64,000 nt of DNA from Pseudoalteromonas piratica (GTDB lineage: Bacteria > Pseudomonadota > Gammaproteobacteria > Enterobacterales > Alteromonadaceae), in assembly GCF_000788395.1 (NCBI RefSeq), contig NZ_CP009888.1, forward strand, positions 2,314,001 through 2,378,000. Direction: 5' to 3'. Numbering within the stretch: the stretch's first letter is position 1; the number at the start of each line of letters is the position of its first letter. Position numbers and translations under genes: made by a program. Positions 26,891-36,559 of the stretch are shown piece after piece. The notes beneath the pieces are model-generated. The model saw only the letters and a program-made list of their open reading frames with translations. It was not told where the DNA came from and ran no database searches.

Positions 26891-28531
26891 TTAAGAAATA
26901 ACTGAATTAACTAAAGCAATTGCCTCAGTTTCTAATTCACTTAAATGCGTCTCTGATACAAATGACTCAAGGTAAATCTTGTAAATATCTTCGGTACCAG
27001 AAGGACGTGCGGCAAACCAGCCATTTTTGGTAGTTACTTTTAAACCACCAATTGCGGCACCATTACCAGGCGCGTGGGTCAGCTTTGCTAATATTGCATC
27101 CCCTGCTAATGTATCGGCTGTAACATCGTCAGCGGAAAGCTTTGATAATTTTGCTTTTTGCTGAGCATTTGCGGGCGCATCTAATCGTTTGTAGATTGGC
27201 GCACCAAACTCTTGAGTTAATGCGTTGTAATGCTGACTTGGTGTTTTGCCTGTCACAGCTAAAATTTCAGCTGCTAACAGTGCGAGAATAAAGCCATCTT
27301 TGTCTGTTTCCCACACACTGCCATCACGACGTAAGAATGAAGCACCTGCACTCTCCTCACCACCAAACAACAGACTTGATTCTAATAAACCATCAACAAA
27401 CCATTTAAAGCCTACGGGTACTTCAAATACCTCACGACCATGTTTAGCAACCACTTTGTCAATCATGCCACTTGATACAAGTGTTTTACCCACCTTTGCA
27501 TCAATTGGCCAATCTGGGCGATGAGAAATTAAATAATCTATGGCAACTGCTAGATAATGGTTCGGATTCATAAGCCCATCAGGAGTGACAATACCATGGC
27601 GGTCATAATCAGGGTCATTGCCTACAGCAATATCAAATTTATCTTTTAGCGCAATCAAACTGGCCATTGCATAAGGCGATGAACAATCCATACGGATTTT
27701 GCCATCTTTGTCTAATGTCATAAATGAGAATTGTGGATCTATTTTTTCATTTACAACAGTGATATCTAAACCATATTTTTCAGCAATAACAGGCCAGAAA
27801 TTAATTCCTGAACCACCAAGGGGATCTACACCAATTTTAATGCCTGCTTTTTTGATGGCAGCCATATCAATGATATTAGCGAGGTCATCAACGTAAGGGG
27901 TAACTAAATCTTGGTATTGAATAAAGCCAGAACGTTTTGCTTTTACAAATGGAAATAGCTCAACTTCAACAAGATCTTCAATAAGTAGTTGGTTTGCTCT
28001 ATCTTCAATCCACTTTGTAATGTCAGTATCCGCAGGACCGCCATTAGGTGGGTTATACTTAAAACCACCATCTTCAGGGGGATTATGAGAAGGGGTGATC
28101 ACAATGCCATCAGCAAGTTCAGCACTATGCGTTTTGTTATGCGTTACAATCGCATGGCTAATTACTGGGGTTGGCGTGTAATCATCATTTTCTTGCGTAA
28201 CAACCTGAACTTCATTAGCAACTAACACTTCAATCGCCGAGTTAAATGCGGCTTCTGAAAGTGCGTGCGTATCTTTGCCTAAAAACAACGGGCCAAAGAT
28301 ATTGTTTTGCTTGCGGTAATCACAAATTGCTTGTGTAATCGCAAGAATATGAGATTCATTAAACTTAGTTTTTAAGGAACAACCTCGGTGACCGGAAGTA
28401 CCAAAAGCAACTCGTTGTTCTGGGTTTTCGTCAATATCAGGCTCGTATAAATAGTAGGCTGATACTAATTTAGGGATGTTCACTAAGTCAGACTGTAAGG
28501 CGCGCTGCCCTGCTCTTTCATGGTTTGCCAT
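26891..28531 (-). CDS. pgm: Phosphoglucomutase (alpha-D-glucose-specific)
   Basis: 546 residues, the same length as E. coli Pgm. The active-site phosphoserine loop is [16 protein letters not shown], the metal-binding loop [10 protein letters not shown], the sugar-binding loop [11 protein letters not shown], and the phosphate-binding loop [13 protein letters not shown]. It interconverts glucose-1-phosphate and glucose-6-phosphate for glycogen and UDP-glucose metabolism. It lies 14 bases after seqA, reproducing the E. coli seqA-pgm operon. Confidence 0.97.
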   Translation of the reverse strand: MANHERAGQRALQSDLVNIPKLVSAYYLYEPDIDENPEQRVAFGTSGHRGCSLKTKFNESHILAITQAICDYRKQNNIFGPLFLGKDTHALSEAAFNSAIEVLVANEVQVVTQENDDYTPTPVISHAIVTHNKTHSAELADGIVITPSHNPPEDGGFKYNPPNGGPADTDITKWIEDRANQLLIEDLVEVELFPFVKAKRSGFIQYQDLVTPYVDDLANIIDMAAIKKAGIKIGVDPLGGSGINFWPVIAEKYGLDITVVNEKIDPQFSFMTLDKDGKIRMDCSSPYAMASLIALKDKFDIAVGNDPDYDRHGIVTPDGLMNPNHYLAVAIDYLISHRPDWPIDAKVGKTLVSSGMIDKVVAKHGREVFEVPVGFKWFVDGLLESSLLFGGEESAGASFLRRDGSVWETDKDGFILALLAAEILAVTGKTPSQHYNALTQEFGAPIYKRLDAPANAQQKAKLSKLSADDVTADTLAGDAILAKLTHAPGNGAAIGGLKVTTKNGWFAARPSGTEDIYKIYLESFVSETHLSELETEAIALVNSVIS

Positions 28532-28545
28532 GATCCACCTTTAAA

Positions 28546-29073
28546 TTATAAGTAATCGCGTAATTTTTCTGCTTCGTCTTCACTGTAGCCTAGAGATATG
28601 GCAACTTCGTGAACCATCATTTTTTTGCGTGTGGTATTTGAATTTGTCATTACCCAATAACCGCTATCCATAATATTTTTAGGGTTAGTGCTGCTACCTG
28701 AAGCGATTAAGTCTTCTTTATTTGTGGCAAAATAAATACGATCACGACCCTTAATATCAAGCACCTTATTGAAAATACCCTTATGAGTACGATGCAGAGC
28801 TGAAAGGATAAACAAAAAGCGACCTACTACGCCTTTTTGCATTGCAAGCTCTTCTTTATTAAGAATATTGAACACATTGTCACACTTGTGTTCCTTTTTT
28901 TCTTCTGGTGCTGATTGCTTTTCTTTTTGTTCAGTATCAGTAACATTAAGGTTAGGGGTATCTGTATCTAGCTTTAATAATCTACGCAAAATTTGAGAAG
29001 CGCTCTCACCAATACTCTGTGTATTGCTTGCTATATACTGATATAACTCGTCGTCGATTTCGATTTTTTTCAT
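28546..29073 (-). CDS. seqA: SeqA, negative modulator of replication initiation
   Basis: 175 residues (E. coli SeqA 181). The N-terminal oligomerisation segment [24 protein letters not shown] is followed by a charged linker, and the C-terminal DNA-binding domain contains [13 protein letters not shown] and the [17 protein letters not shown] segment that reads hemimethylated GATC. It sequesters oriC and limits re-initiation. The gene is divergent from ybfF as in E. coli and co-oriented with pgm. Its presence implies Dam methylation in the host. Confidence 0.96.
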   Translation of the reverse strand: MKKIEIDDELYQYIASNTQSIGESASQILRRLLKLDTDTPNLNVTDTEQKEKQSAPEEKKEHKCDNVFNILNKEELAMQKGVVGRFLFILSALHRTHKGIFNKVLDIKGRDRIYFATNKEDLIASGSSTNPKNIMDSGYWVMTNSNTTRKKMMVHEVAISLGYSEDEAEKLRDYL

Positions 29074-29203
29074 GGTTATCCTAATTGTAAGACGAATTTA
29101 GCAAAATCTCGCTTAGTATAACGAGTTTAAAATGATTTCTCTATGTTTGCTTTTTCAAGTTTCCCTCGGCACAATTCTGTTTTTTATCGATTTCTAAATA
29201 CTT

Positions 29204-29974
29204 ATGCTATTAAATTACTCACAAATTGGCGAAGAATCAGAAAACCTACCTGTTATCGTAATCCATGGACTCTTTGGCTCGAAAGAAAATTTAAACATTA
29301 TTGCGAAACCACTGAGTGAAAAACACCTAGTATTTAATGTAGATTTAAGAAATCATGGCCAATCATTTCATGATGCACACATGAATTATGGTGTTATGGC
29401 AGATGATGTCTTTCACCTTTTAGACTCTTTAGGCATTGAACGCGCGATATTAGTAGGTCATTCAATGGGCGGTAAAGTTGCAATGCAAATGGCTTTAAGT
29501 CATGGTGAGCGAATTGAAAAATTAGTTGTATTAGACATTGCACCAACGATGTACACACCGAGACACCAAAATGTGATTAATGGCTTAAATAATGTAAAAC
29601 TAGATTCTATCAACAACCGAACTGAGGCTGATAAGCAACTCGCTGAGCACATTGTTGAACCAGGGGTGAGACAGTTTTTACTTAAAAGCTTAGCTAAAAC
29701 AGACGCTGGATTTAGTTGGCGCTTTAATGTTGAGCATATTATCGCTGCTTATGATGAGATATTATCTAAACCAGAGGGCCAAACATTCAAAAAGCCTACG
29801 CTGTTTATTAAGGGTGCAAATTCGGATTATATTCAAGAAAGCCATCGTCAAGAAATAGCCGCCCTATTCCCCAATGCAAAAGCTAAAATTATTGCTGGAG
29901 CAGGTCATTGGCTTCATGCAGAAAAGCCTACTCAAGTTAATTTAGCCATCGCCCAATTTACAGCAAGTAATTGA
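29204..29974 (+). CDS. ybfF: Alpha/beta-hydrolase, YbfF-type esterase
   Basis: 256 residues. The nucleophile elbow is GHSMGG (Ser), HGLFGSKENL forms the oxyanion region, and AGAGHWLHAEKP contains the catalytic His. YbfF esterases hydrolyse short acyl-CoA or malonyl-CoA-type thioesters and esters; the physiological substrate is unknown. It lies divergently opposite seqA, the E. coli arrangement. No clear terminator follows; DUF2788 begins 118 bases later. Confidence 0.9.
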   Translation: MLLNYSQIGEESENLPVIVIHGLFGSKENLNIIAKPLSEKHLVFNVDLRNHGQSFHDAHMNYGVMADDVFHLLDSLGIERAILVGHSMGGKVAMQMALSHGERIEKLVVLDIAPTMYTPRHQNVINGLNNVKLDSINNRTEADKQLAEHIVEPGVRQFLLKSLAKTDAGFSWRFNVEHIIAAYDEILSKPEGQTFKKPTLFIKGANSDYIQESHRQEIAALFPNAKAKIIAGAGHWLHAEKPTQVNLAIAQFTASN

Positions 29975-30092
29975 CCTCGTTGGCGATAAAAAACCTACTA
30001 AAAACAGGGGTACTATTTTTGATCTTTGATAATGTATTTAACGGCTTACTATGCTATAGTTGCGGCCGTTTTCGCACAGATTCAGAATAATA

Positions 30093-30314
30093 ATGTTAGA
30101 TAAATTATTAGATGGTATTGATATCCTTGGACTCTATTTCGGCTTAGCCGGAATATTCTTTTTCATTGGTATGGCAATACAAGACGTTTTAAAAAAAGGT
30201 GATGTGCCTAAGTTTGGTCGTTACGTAGTTTGGCTTGTACTTTTTTTAGGCTGTTCTGGATTTATAGCAAAAGGTCTTATTCAAGTGTTTTGGCAAGGTG
30301 CTGGAGTTGGATAA
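30093..30314 (+). CDS. DUF2788 small membrane protein
   Basis: 73 residues from the ATG at 30093; the in-frame TTG 11 codons earlier has no support. Two hydrophobic helices (LYFGLAGIFFFIGMAI and VVWLVLFLGCSGFIAKGLI) flank a basic loop with FGRYVVW, matching the DUF2788 family seen next to ybfE and fldA in marine gammaproteobacteria. Function unknown, inner membrane. A TATAGT -10-like hexamer at 30055-30060 may serve the operon. Its stop overlaps the ybfE start (TAATG). Confidence 0.82.
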   Translation: MLDKLLDGIDILGLYFGLAGIFFFIGMAIQDVLKKGDVPKFGRYVVWLVLFLGCSGFIAKGLIQVFWQGAGVG

Positions 30315-30592
30315 TGGCCAAAGCGGAATCAGATAGAACGACCCTCGATTTATTCGAATACGATAAACGTCCAGGTCGACCTAAAACAAATCCCCTACCA
30401 CGTGAATTACAGCTTAAAATTAATAAGCGTAATCAGCTTAAGCGTGATAAAGCACGTGGTTTAAAGCGTGTCGAATTCAAAGTTTCATCTGAGTTATATC
30501 AAGCATTAAATGATATGGCTGAAGAACAAAACATGAGTCGAAGCGCATTGATAGAAATTATATTGCAAGAGAAATTAGCGACAAAAAGGTAA
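30314..30592 (+). CDS. ybfE: YbfE-type small regulator-like protein
   Basis: 92 residues from the ATG at 30314. It is highly basic, with PGRPKTNPLPRELQLKINKRNQLKRDKARGLKRVEFKV followed by a ribbon-helix-helix/CopG-like C-terminus (SSELYQALNDMAEEQNMSRSALIEIILQEKL). E. coli YbfE is listed as LexA-regulated, but I find no CTGT-N8-ACAG box here. Probably a DNA- or RNA-binding protein. It sits between DUF2788 and fldA, and fldA starts 6 bases later. Confidence 0.88.
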   Translation: MAKAESDRTTLDLFEYDKRPGRPKTNPLPRELQLKINKRNQLKRDKARGLKRVEFKVSSELYQALNDMAEEQNMSRSALIEIILQEKLATKR

Positions 30593-30598
30593 CAAACT

Positions 30599-31126
30599 AT
30601 GGCAAGCGTAGGCATTTTTTTTGGTAGTGATACAGGTAATACAGAGCACGTCGCCAAGCTAATTCAAAAAGAGCTCGGTAAAAAAATGGTTGATGTTCAT
30701 GACATCGCCAAAAGCTCTAAAGAGGATATTGCTGAATTTGATTTAATCCTATTCGGTATTCCAACTTGGTATTATGGTGAAGCCCAATGTGATTGGGATG
30801 ATTTCTTCCCAGAACTTGAAGAGATTAACTTCGATGGTAAGTTAGTTGCGATTTTTGGTTGCGGTGACCAAGAAGATTACGCCGAGTACTTCCTTGACGC
30901 TATGGGCATGATCAATGATATCGTCACTGAGAGAGGTGCCATCGTTGTAGGTCATTGGTCTACAGAAGGCTATGAGTTTGAAGCATCAAAAGCTCTGGTA
31001 GATGATAACCACTTTGTAGGCTTAGGCATTGATGAAGATCGTCAACCTGAACTAACAGAAAAGCGTATCAAGGATTGGTGTGCGCAAGTATATGATGAAA
31101 TGTGCTTGGCTGAATTAGAAGATTAA
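30599..31126 (+). CDS. fldA: Flavodoxin FldA
   Basis: 175 residues, a long-chain flavodoxin. The FMN phosphate loop is GSDTGNTEHVAKLI, and the two aromatic FMN contacts lie in PTWYYGEAQCDWDDFF and FGCGDQEDYAEYF. It carries low-potential electrons to enzymes such as those for isoprenoid (IspG/IspH), biotin and methionine synthesis. It is in the ybfE-fldA-fur order of E. coli. A strong hairpin lies between it and fur. Confidence 0.95.
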   Translation: MASVGIFFGSDTGNTEHVAKLIQKELGKKMVDVHDIAKSSKEDIAEFDLILFGIPTWYYGEAQCDWDDFFPELEEINFDGKLVAIFGCGDQEDYAEYFLDAMGMINDIVTERGAIVVGHWSTEGYEFEASKALVDDNHFVGLGIDEDRQPELTEKRIKDWCAQVYDEMCLAELED

Positions 31127-31140
31127 AATTACACCTGCGT

Positions 31141-31176
31141 TTACATTAAGCTATATCTAGTATAGCCTTAATGTAA
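31141..31176 (+). repeat. Hairpin between fldA and fur
   Basis: TTACATTAAGCTATA (31141-31155) and TATAGCCTTAATGTAA (31161-31176) pair over 15 bp with one bulged base and a TCTAG loop. There is no following T-run, so it is not a standard terminator. It occupies the position of the fur promoter or leader and might be an operator, an mRNA processing site or part of translational control of fur. Confidence 0.6.
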
Positions 31177-31222
31177 CGTCGTGCATTACAAGACAAAACT
31201 AGATAAAAACGAGACCAAGTTG

Positions 31223-31666
31223 ATGACTGATCACAATTTAGAACTTAAAAAGGCAGGTTTAAAAGTTACTCTGCCTAGGATTAAAATCTTAGAGATTTTA
31301 CAATCACCAGATAATCAACATATCAGCGCTGAAGATGTATATAAAATCTTATTAGATAAAGGCGAAGAAATTGGTCTTGCTACTGTATATCGTGTATTAA
31401 ACCAATTTGATGATGCTGGTATTGTTACACGTCACCATTTTGAAGGCGGTAAATCAGTATTTGAACTAGCTGGTAGCACTCACCATGACCACTTAGTTTG
31501 CTTAAAGTGTGGCAAAGTGGTTGAGTTCGAAGACGATGTTATCGAAACTCGCCAAGAAGAAATTGCCAATGATAATGGTATTAAACTAACAAACCATTCT
31601 TTATACCTTTACGGTGAGTGCGAAGACAAAGAAGCCTGTAAAAAATTTGCTGAAGATAACAGCTAA
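31223..31666 (+). CDS. fur: Ferric uptake regulator Fur
   Basis: 147 residues from the ATG at 31223 (family start MTDHNLELKKAGLKVTLPR); a GTG 14 codons earlier extends the frame but adds residues absent from the family. Winged-helix DNA-binding half first, then the metal-binding half with THHDHLVCLKCGKVVEF and a second Cys pair in GECEDKEACK. Fe(II)-Fur represses iron-uptake genes. In E. coli the leader peptide Uof precedes fur; the open extension here is in frame with fur, so it is not an obvious equivalent. A terminator follows. Confidence 0.96.
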   Translation: MTDHNLELKKAGLKVTLPRIKILEILQSPDNQHISAEDVYKILLDKGEEIGLATVYRVLNQFDDAGIVTRHHFEGGKSVFELAGSTHHDHLVCLKCGKVVEFEDDVIETRQEEIANDNGIKLTNHSLYLYGECEDKEACKKFAEDNS

Positions 31667-31682
31667 TTTATAATTCAAAATT

Positions 31683-31709
31683 AAAAAAGCGCCAATAGGC
31701 GCTTTTTTT
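31683..31709. terminator. Intrinsic terminator between fur and glnS
   Basis: AAAAAAGCGCC (31683-31693) and GGCGCTTTTTT (31698-31708) form a perfect 11-bp stem with an AATA loop; T-runs on both strands make it bidirectional for the convergent genes. Confidence 0.93.
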
Positions 31710-31755
31710 GTATTTACATTTTAAAAGGGATAGAAAAACTACCCCTTTTTAAACG

Positions 31756-33423
31756 TTACGCTTTATTCTCTACTTTAGCCCAAGAGTCACGTAAACCAAC
31801 AGTACGGTTAAATACTAAGCCTTCTGCTTTACTATCTCGACAGAAATAACCTGTACGTTCAAACTGGTAACCTACTTCTGCTTCTGCATTGGCAAGTGCT
31901 GGCTCAACAACCGCAGAGGTTAAACGTACTAAAGACTCTGGGTTCAATACTGTTGCAAAGTCCTCTTCTGCTGCCGGGTTAGGTACAGTAAATAAACGAT
32001 CGTATAAACGTACTTCTGCTGTAACACCTTGGCTTGCACTTACCCAGTGAATAACGCCTTTTACTTTACGACCGTCGCTTGGGTTTTTACCTAGTGTTTC
32101 ATCATCGTAAGTACAGTAAATAGTAGTAATGTTACCCGCTTCGTCTTGGTCGACACGTTCGGCTTTAATTACATAAGCACCACGTAAACGTACTTCTTTA
32201 CCAAGCACTAAACGCTTATATTTTTTGTTTGCCTCAAGACGAAAATCTTCACGCTCAATAAATACTACACGCGTGAAAGGTACGATACGCGTGCCCATTT
32301 CTTCGATATTTGGATGATTTTGAACAGTCAATTCTTCTACTTTATCTTCTGGGAAATTTTCAATTACTACTTTAATTGGATCAAGGACTGCCATTGCACG
32401 CGGTGCATTTTCGTTTAGGTCATCACGGATACACGCTTCCAGCATGCCCATTTCTACCATATTATCTTGTTTTGTAACACCAATACGCTTACAGAATTCA
32501 CGTACCGAAGCAGGCGTATAACCACGGCGCTTTAAACCCGCAATTGTTGGCATACGCGGGTCATCCCAACCTTCTACGTGCTTTTCTTCAACTAATGCAT
32601 TTAACTTACGCTTACTCATTAGTGTGTATTCAAGATTTAAGCGAGAAAACTCAATTTGTTGCGGATGACATTCAAGTGAAATATTATCTAACACCCAATC
32701 GTATAGACGGCGGTTATCTTGGAACTCAAGCGTACAAAGCGAGTGAGTAATACCCTCTAACGCATCTGAAATACAGTGTGTGAAATCGTACATTGGGTAG
32801 ATGCACCACTTGTCACCTGTTTGGTGGTGATGTGCAAAACGAATACGATAAATAATTGGATCGCGTAGCACCATAAATGAGCTCGCCATATCAATTTTTG
32901 CACGTAAAACACATTCGCCTTCTTTAAACTCACCGTTTTTCATTTTTTCGAAAAGCGCTAAGTTTTCTTCAACACTTGTATCACGGTAAGGGCTGTTTTT
33001 ACCTGGTTCTGTTAAAGTCCCACGGTATTCGCGTGCTTCATCGGGTGATAAAAAACATACGTACGCTAAGCCTTTTTCAATGAGCTCTACCGCGTAGCCG
33101 TATAACTTATCAAAGTAGTTTGACGAATAGCAAATATCGCCATCCCAGTTAAAACCAAGCCATTTAACATCTTGTTGAATTGAGTTTACGTAATCGATGT
33201 CTTCTTTTTCTGGGTTTGTATCATCAAAACGTAAGTTACATAGGCCTTTGTAGTCTTGTGCAATACCAAAATTAAGGCAGATTGACTTGGCGTGACCAAT
33301 ATGTAAAAAACCATTCGGCTCTGGTGGAAAACGTGTATGTGTTGCTGCATGTTTTCCTGATGCTAAATCTTTATCAATTAAATTAGTGATAAAGTTTGTT
33401 GCTCGATTTTCTGCTTCCGCCAT
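31756..33423 (-). CDS. glnS: Glutaminyl-tRNA synthetase
   Basis: 555 residues (E. coli 554). Class I synthetase motifs: [13 protein letters not shown] (HIGH) and LMSKRKL (KMSKS variant); the [12 protein letters not shown] context is diagnostic of GlnRS. The C-terminal anticodon-binding beta-barrels follow. It charges tRNA-Gln with glutamine in the cytoplasm. In E. coli it is also near fur, so synteny supports the call. Confidence 0.98.
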   Translation of the reverse strand: MAEAENRATNFITNLIDKDLASGKHAATHTRFPPEPNGFLHIGHAKSICLNFGIAQDYKGLCNLRFDDTNPEKEDIDYVNSIQQDVKWLGFNWDGDICYSSNYFDKLYGYAVELIEKGLAYVCFLSPDEAREYRGTLTEPGKNSPYRDTSVEENLALFEKMKNGEFKEGECVLRAKIDMASSFMVLRDPIIYRIRFAHHHQTGDKWCIYPMYDFTHCISDALEGITHSLCTLEFQDNRRLYDWVLDNISLECHPQQIEFSRLNLEYTLMSKRKLNALVEEKHVEGWDDPRMPTIAGLKRRGYTPASVREFCKRIGVTKQDNMVEMGMLEACIRDDLNENAPRAMAVLDPIKVVIENFPEDKVEELTVQNHPNIEEMGTRIVPFTRVVFIEREDFRLEANKKYKRLVLGKEVRLRGAYVIKAERVDQDEAGNITTIYCTYDDETLGKNPSDGRKVKGVIHWVSASQGVTAEVRLYDRLFTVPNPAAEEDFATVLNPESLVRLTSAVVEPALANAEAEVGYQFERTGYFCRDSKAEGLVFNRTVGLRDSWAKVENKA

Positions 33424-33566
33424 TGCGAAATTTTCCTATATTCATTAAATAAATTAACGGCCTAATTATTACAAATAAAAGGCTCAGCGACTAGCTCCAA
33501 TCACTTTGCAAGGTTAAAAAAATAACGCTACATTAAGAAATAGATATCATAAAAGTTGTTTAGTTT

Positions 33567-34289
33567 GTGAAAATATTATTTGTATTGTTGTGTATTGTGA
33601 GCTGTTCAGTCAAAGCTGCAAACTCAATTACCTTTGCAGTTGGTCATGACCACCAGAAAATGATAATAGATTACCCTTTTTACGCAGCTTCTTGGGAAAT
33701 ATTAAATGTTGAACTTACTAATATAGGTTATACAGTTAAAACCAATATTTACCCTTGGGCAAGAGCCAAAGAATCAGTAAAAAAAGGGAAAAGCGACGGC
33801 TTATTTTTGGCAGCTAATTTCAAAGGTAGAGAAAGTTGGGCCTCATTAAGCATTGCTATTGGCCAAGATCAGTTTGGCGTGTTTCAAAATCATCGCTCTG
33901 ATCCACTTGCTCCCTTTGGTTCAGTGCGACTGCTAAGTAATTATAGTCAACTAACTTTTCTCGACCAAAATAAACAAATTAAAGTAACTACAGCACAAGA
34001 AGGCTTGCTGTTATTGAGTAATCAAAAATTACAAGGATTTGTCATGTCACGTAGTTATGGCGACTACTTATTACATAATGAATTACACACTTTAAATAAA
34101 CGAATCGTGTTTAACGAAGAGAAAATTGAAACTTATACGGCGCATATTGCGGTAGGCAAAACAAACCCAGAAAGAGCTGGAATCCTCTCCATTGTGAATA
34201 AAGCGATTGGAAATGCCTTTAAGTCAGGATCTTATAAAAAAATAATGCAAAAACACGGTGTCGAAGAGTATCAATTAGTCACTTTTTAA
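33567..34289 (+). CDS. Orphan periplasmic binding protein (SBP_bac_3-like)
   Basis: 240 residues with a signal peptide (MKILFVLLCIVSCSVKA). The mature protein has the reduced family 3 pattern: FAVGHDHQ, then the YPWARAKESVKKGKSDGLFLA motif typical of orphan binding proteins in Alteromonadales, and a C-terminal helix IVNKAIGNAFKSGSYKKIM. The start is a GTG with a weak ribosome-binding site. No transporter genes are adjacent; ligand unknown. It is not closely similar to the binding protein at 11264-12055 apart from fold-level features. A terminator follows. Confidence 0.75.
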   Translation: MKILFVLLCIVSCSVKAANSITFAVGHDHQKMIIDYPFYAASWEILNVELTNIGYTVKTNIYPWARAKESVKKGKSDGLFLAANFKGRESWASLSIAIGQDQFGVFQNHRSDPLAPFGSVRLLSNYSQLTFLDQNKQIKVTTAQEGLLLLSNQKLQGFVMSRSYGDYLLHNELHTLNKRIVFNEEKIETYTAHIAVGKTNPERAGILSIVNKAIGNAFKSGSYKKIMQKHGVEEYQLVTF

Positions 34290-34313
34290 AATAACTAAGA
34301 AAATTGTCCAATA

Positions 34314-34339
34314 AAAAAGGCTGCATCTGCAGCCTTTTT
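34314..34339. terminator. Bidirectional intrinsic terminator
   Basis: AAAAAGGCTGC (34314-34324) and GCAGCCTTTTT (34329-34339) form a perfect 11-bp stem with an ATCT loop, between the binding-protein gene and the convergent sucD. Confidence 0.93.
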
Positions 34340-34354
34340 CAATTGCTAGGTAGA

Positions 34355-35227
34355 TTACCAGCCAGTTTTTTCAGCTAGTGCTTTACCGATATCAGCTAGT
34401 GAACGAACAGTCTTAACGCCTGCTGCTTCTAGCGCTGCGAATTTCTCGTCAGCTGTACCTTTACCGCCAGCGATAATCGCACCAGCGTGACCCATACGCT
34501 TACCTGGAGGAGCAGTCACACCAGCGATGTAAGAAACTACAGGCTTAGTTACATTAGCTTTAATGTATTCAGCAGCTTCTTCTTCAGCTGTACCACCGAT
34601 CTCACCGATCATAACAATCGCTTCAGTTTGTGGATCTTTTTCGAACATTTCAAGAACGTCGATGAAGTTAGTACCTGGGATTGGGTCACCACCGATACCA
34701 ACACACGTAGATTGACCGAAACCAGCATCAGTTGTTTGCTTAACAGCTTCGTAAGTAAGTGTACCAGAACGTGATACGATACCTACTTTGCCTGGCTTGT
34801 GGATATGACCAGGCATGATACCAATCTTAGTCTCACCCGGAGTGATAACACCTGGGCAGTTAGGGCCGATCATACGCGTACCAGTTTCGTCAAGCTTAAC
34901 TTTAACGTCAACCATGTCTAGCGTTGGAATACCTTCAGTGATACAAACGATAAGCTCGATGCCTGCATCGATTGCTTCAAGGATTGCATCTTTACAGAAA
35001 GGTGCTGGTACGTAGATTACTGATGCAGTTGCACCTGTAGCTTCTACTGCGTCACGTACTGTGTTAAATACAGGAAGACCTAGGTGAGTTTGACCACCTT
35101 TACCTGGAGAAACACCACCAACCATTTGCGTACCGTACTCAAGCGCTTGCTCTGAGTGGAAAGTACCTTGGCCGCCAGTGAAACCTTGACAGATTACTTT
35201 AGTATCTTTATTAATTAATACAGACAT
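34355..35227 (-). CDS. sucD: Succinyl-CoA synthetase alpha subunit
   Basis: 290 residues. The CoA-binding Rossmann half starts with [16 protein letters not shown], and the phosphohistidine loop near the C-terminus is [11 protein letters not shown]. With SucC it converts succinyl-CoA to succinate with substrate-level phosphorylation. The start overlaps the sucC stop by one base (TAATG), as usual for sucCD. It ends the TCA cluster at a strong terminator. Confidence 0.98.
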   Translation of the reverse strand: MSVLINKDTKVICQGFTGGQGTFHSEQALEYGTQMVGGVSPGKGGQTHLGLPVFNTVRDAVEATGATASVIYVPAPFCKDAILEAIDAGIELIVCITEGIPTLDMVDVKVKLDETGTRMIGPNCPGVITPGETKIGIMPGHIHKPGKVGIVSRSGTLTYEAVKQTTDAGFGQSTCVGIGGDPIPGTNFIDVLEMFEKDPQTEAIVMIGEIGGTAEEEAAEYIKANVTKPVVSYIAGVTAPPGKRMGHAGAIIAGGKGTADEKFAALEAAGVKTVRSLADIGKALAEKTGW

Positions 35228-36393
35228 TATTTGCCCTCCGCAGCAGCAACAACTTTCTCAGCAGCGTCAGTTAGTGACTCAGCAGCAATGATGTCTAGGT
35301 CAGAGCTAGCTAGTACTTCACGACCTTTGTCAGCGTTAGTACCTTCTAAACGTACAACTACAGGCACGTTTACACCTACTTCTTTAACAGCACCAATGAT
35401 ACCTTCTGCGATCATGTCACAACGTACGATACCACCGAAGATGTTTACTAGAACTGCTTTAACATTGTCATCAGATAAGATGATCTTGAATGCTTCAGCA
35501 ACACGCTCTTTAGTCGCGCCGCCACCAACATCTAGGAAGTTAGCTGGCTTGCCGCCGTGCAGGTTTACGATGTCCATTGTACCCATTGCAAGGCCTGCAC
35601 CGTTAACCATACAACCTACGTTACCGTCTAGTGCTACGTAGTTCAGTTCCCACTGAGCTGCGTGCGCTTCACGCTCGTCTTCTTGTGATGGATCGTGCAT
35701 TTCACGGATCTTAGGCTGACGGTATAAAGCGTTACCGTCTACACCGATTTTGCCGTCTAGGCAGTGAAGATTACCTTCATCAGTGATTACAAGCGGGTTG
35801 ATTTCTAATAGTGCGAAATCGTGGTCGTTGAACATGTTAGCAAGACCCATGAAGATCTTAACGAACTGCTTCATCTGCGTTGGGTTAAGACCTAATTTGA
35901 AGCCTAGTTCACGTGCTTGGTAAGCCTGAGGGCCTACTAGCGGATCGATTTCTGCTTTGTGAATTAGTTCTGGTGTTTCTTCTGCAACTTGTTCGATTTC
36001 AACACCACCTTCAGTAGATGCCATGAAAACAACTTTACGAGAAGCACGGTCTACTACAGCGCCAAGGTATAATTCGTTAGCGATATCTGTGCAGCTTTCA
36101 ACAAGGATTTTAGCTACTGGCTGACCATTTTCGTCAGTTTGGTAAGTAACTAGGTTCTTACCTAACCAGTTTTGTGCAAATTCTTTAATTTCTTCTTTGC
36201 TGTCTGCAAGCTTTACACCGCCTGCTTTACCACGTCCACCTGCGTGAACCTGACATTTAACAACCCACTTGTCACCGCCAATTTTATCAGCAGCTTCTGC
36301 AGCTTCCTGTGGAGTGTCACATGCGTAACCCTCAGAAACTGGTAAACCATAGTCGGCAAATAATTGCTTTGCCTGATACTCATGCAAATTCAT
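35227..36393 (-). CDS. sucC: Succinyl-CoA synthetase beta subunit (ADP-forming)
   Basis: 388 residues, same length as E. coli SucC. The ATP-grasp N-terminal region is [19 protein letters not shown] with [16 protein letters not shown], and the C-terminal domain has [17 protein letters not shown]. Partner of SucD. It is separated from sucB by 166 bases containing an intrinsic terminator, a -10-like TATACT and a hairpin, so sucCD may have its own promoter as well as receiving read-through from sucAB. Confidence 0.98.
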   Translation of the reverse strand: MNLHEYQAKQLFADYGLPVSEGYACDTPQEAAEAADKIGGDKWVVKCQVHAGGRGKAGGVKLADSKEEIKEFAQNWLGKNLVTYQTDENGQPVAKILVESCTDIANELYLGAVVDRASRKVVFMASTEGGVEIEQVAEETPELIHKAEIDPLVGPQAYQARELGFKLGLNPTQMKQFVKIFMGLANMFNDHDFALLEINPLVITDEGNLHCLDGKIGVDGNALYRQPKIREMHDPSQEDEREAHAAQWELNYVALDGNVGCMVNGAGLAMGTMDIVNLHGGKPANFLDVGGGATKERVAEAFKIILSDDNVKAVLVNIFGGIVRCDMIAEGIIGAVKEVGVNVPVVVRLEGTNADKGREVLASSDLDIIAAESLTDAAEKVVAAAEGK

Positions 36394-36421
36394 GATGCTT
36401 TTCCAATTGTATTACGTAAAG

Positions 36422-36441
36422 GGTTGAACTTTTGTTCAACC
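36422..36441 (-). promoter_or_regulatory. Inverted repeat in the sucC leader
   Basis: GGTTGAAC (36422-36429) and GTTCAACC (36434-36441) form a perfect 8-bp stem with a 4-base loop, 28 bases upstream of the sucC ATG. Further upstream on the minus strand a TATACT hexamer with a weak TTTTCT -35 at 17-base spacing could be a sucCD promoter. The repeat could be an operator or leader hairpin. Confidence 0.5.
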
Positions 36442-36509
36442 ATCCCAAATTGCGCACCTAGTATAGTCGCACCAACCTTCTAAGAAAACCCCAGTACGAC
36501 CAAAGGCGC

Positions 36510-36540
36510 AAAAAAAAAGCTGCGAATCTCTCCACAGCTT
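36510..36540 (-). terminator. Intrinsic terminator between sucB and sucC
   Basis: On the minus strand AAGCTGTG pairs with CGCAGCTT (one T-G wobble) across an 8-base loop and is followed by at least seven T. It lies 20 bases after the sucB stop. It should end or attenuate the sucAB transcript before sucCD. Confidence 0.85.
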
Positions 36541-36559
36541 ATTTTTTAATCCAAATCTA

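Noticed and set aside
30093..30592. LexA box for ybfE
   Set aside because: No CTGT-N8-ACAG was found upstream of DUF2788 or ybfE, unlike umuD.
31181..31222. N-terminal extension of Fur or a Uof-like leader peptide
   Set aside because: It is in frame with fur with no stop before the family start, so it is neither a separate leader peptide nor family-like.
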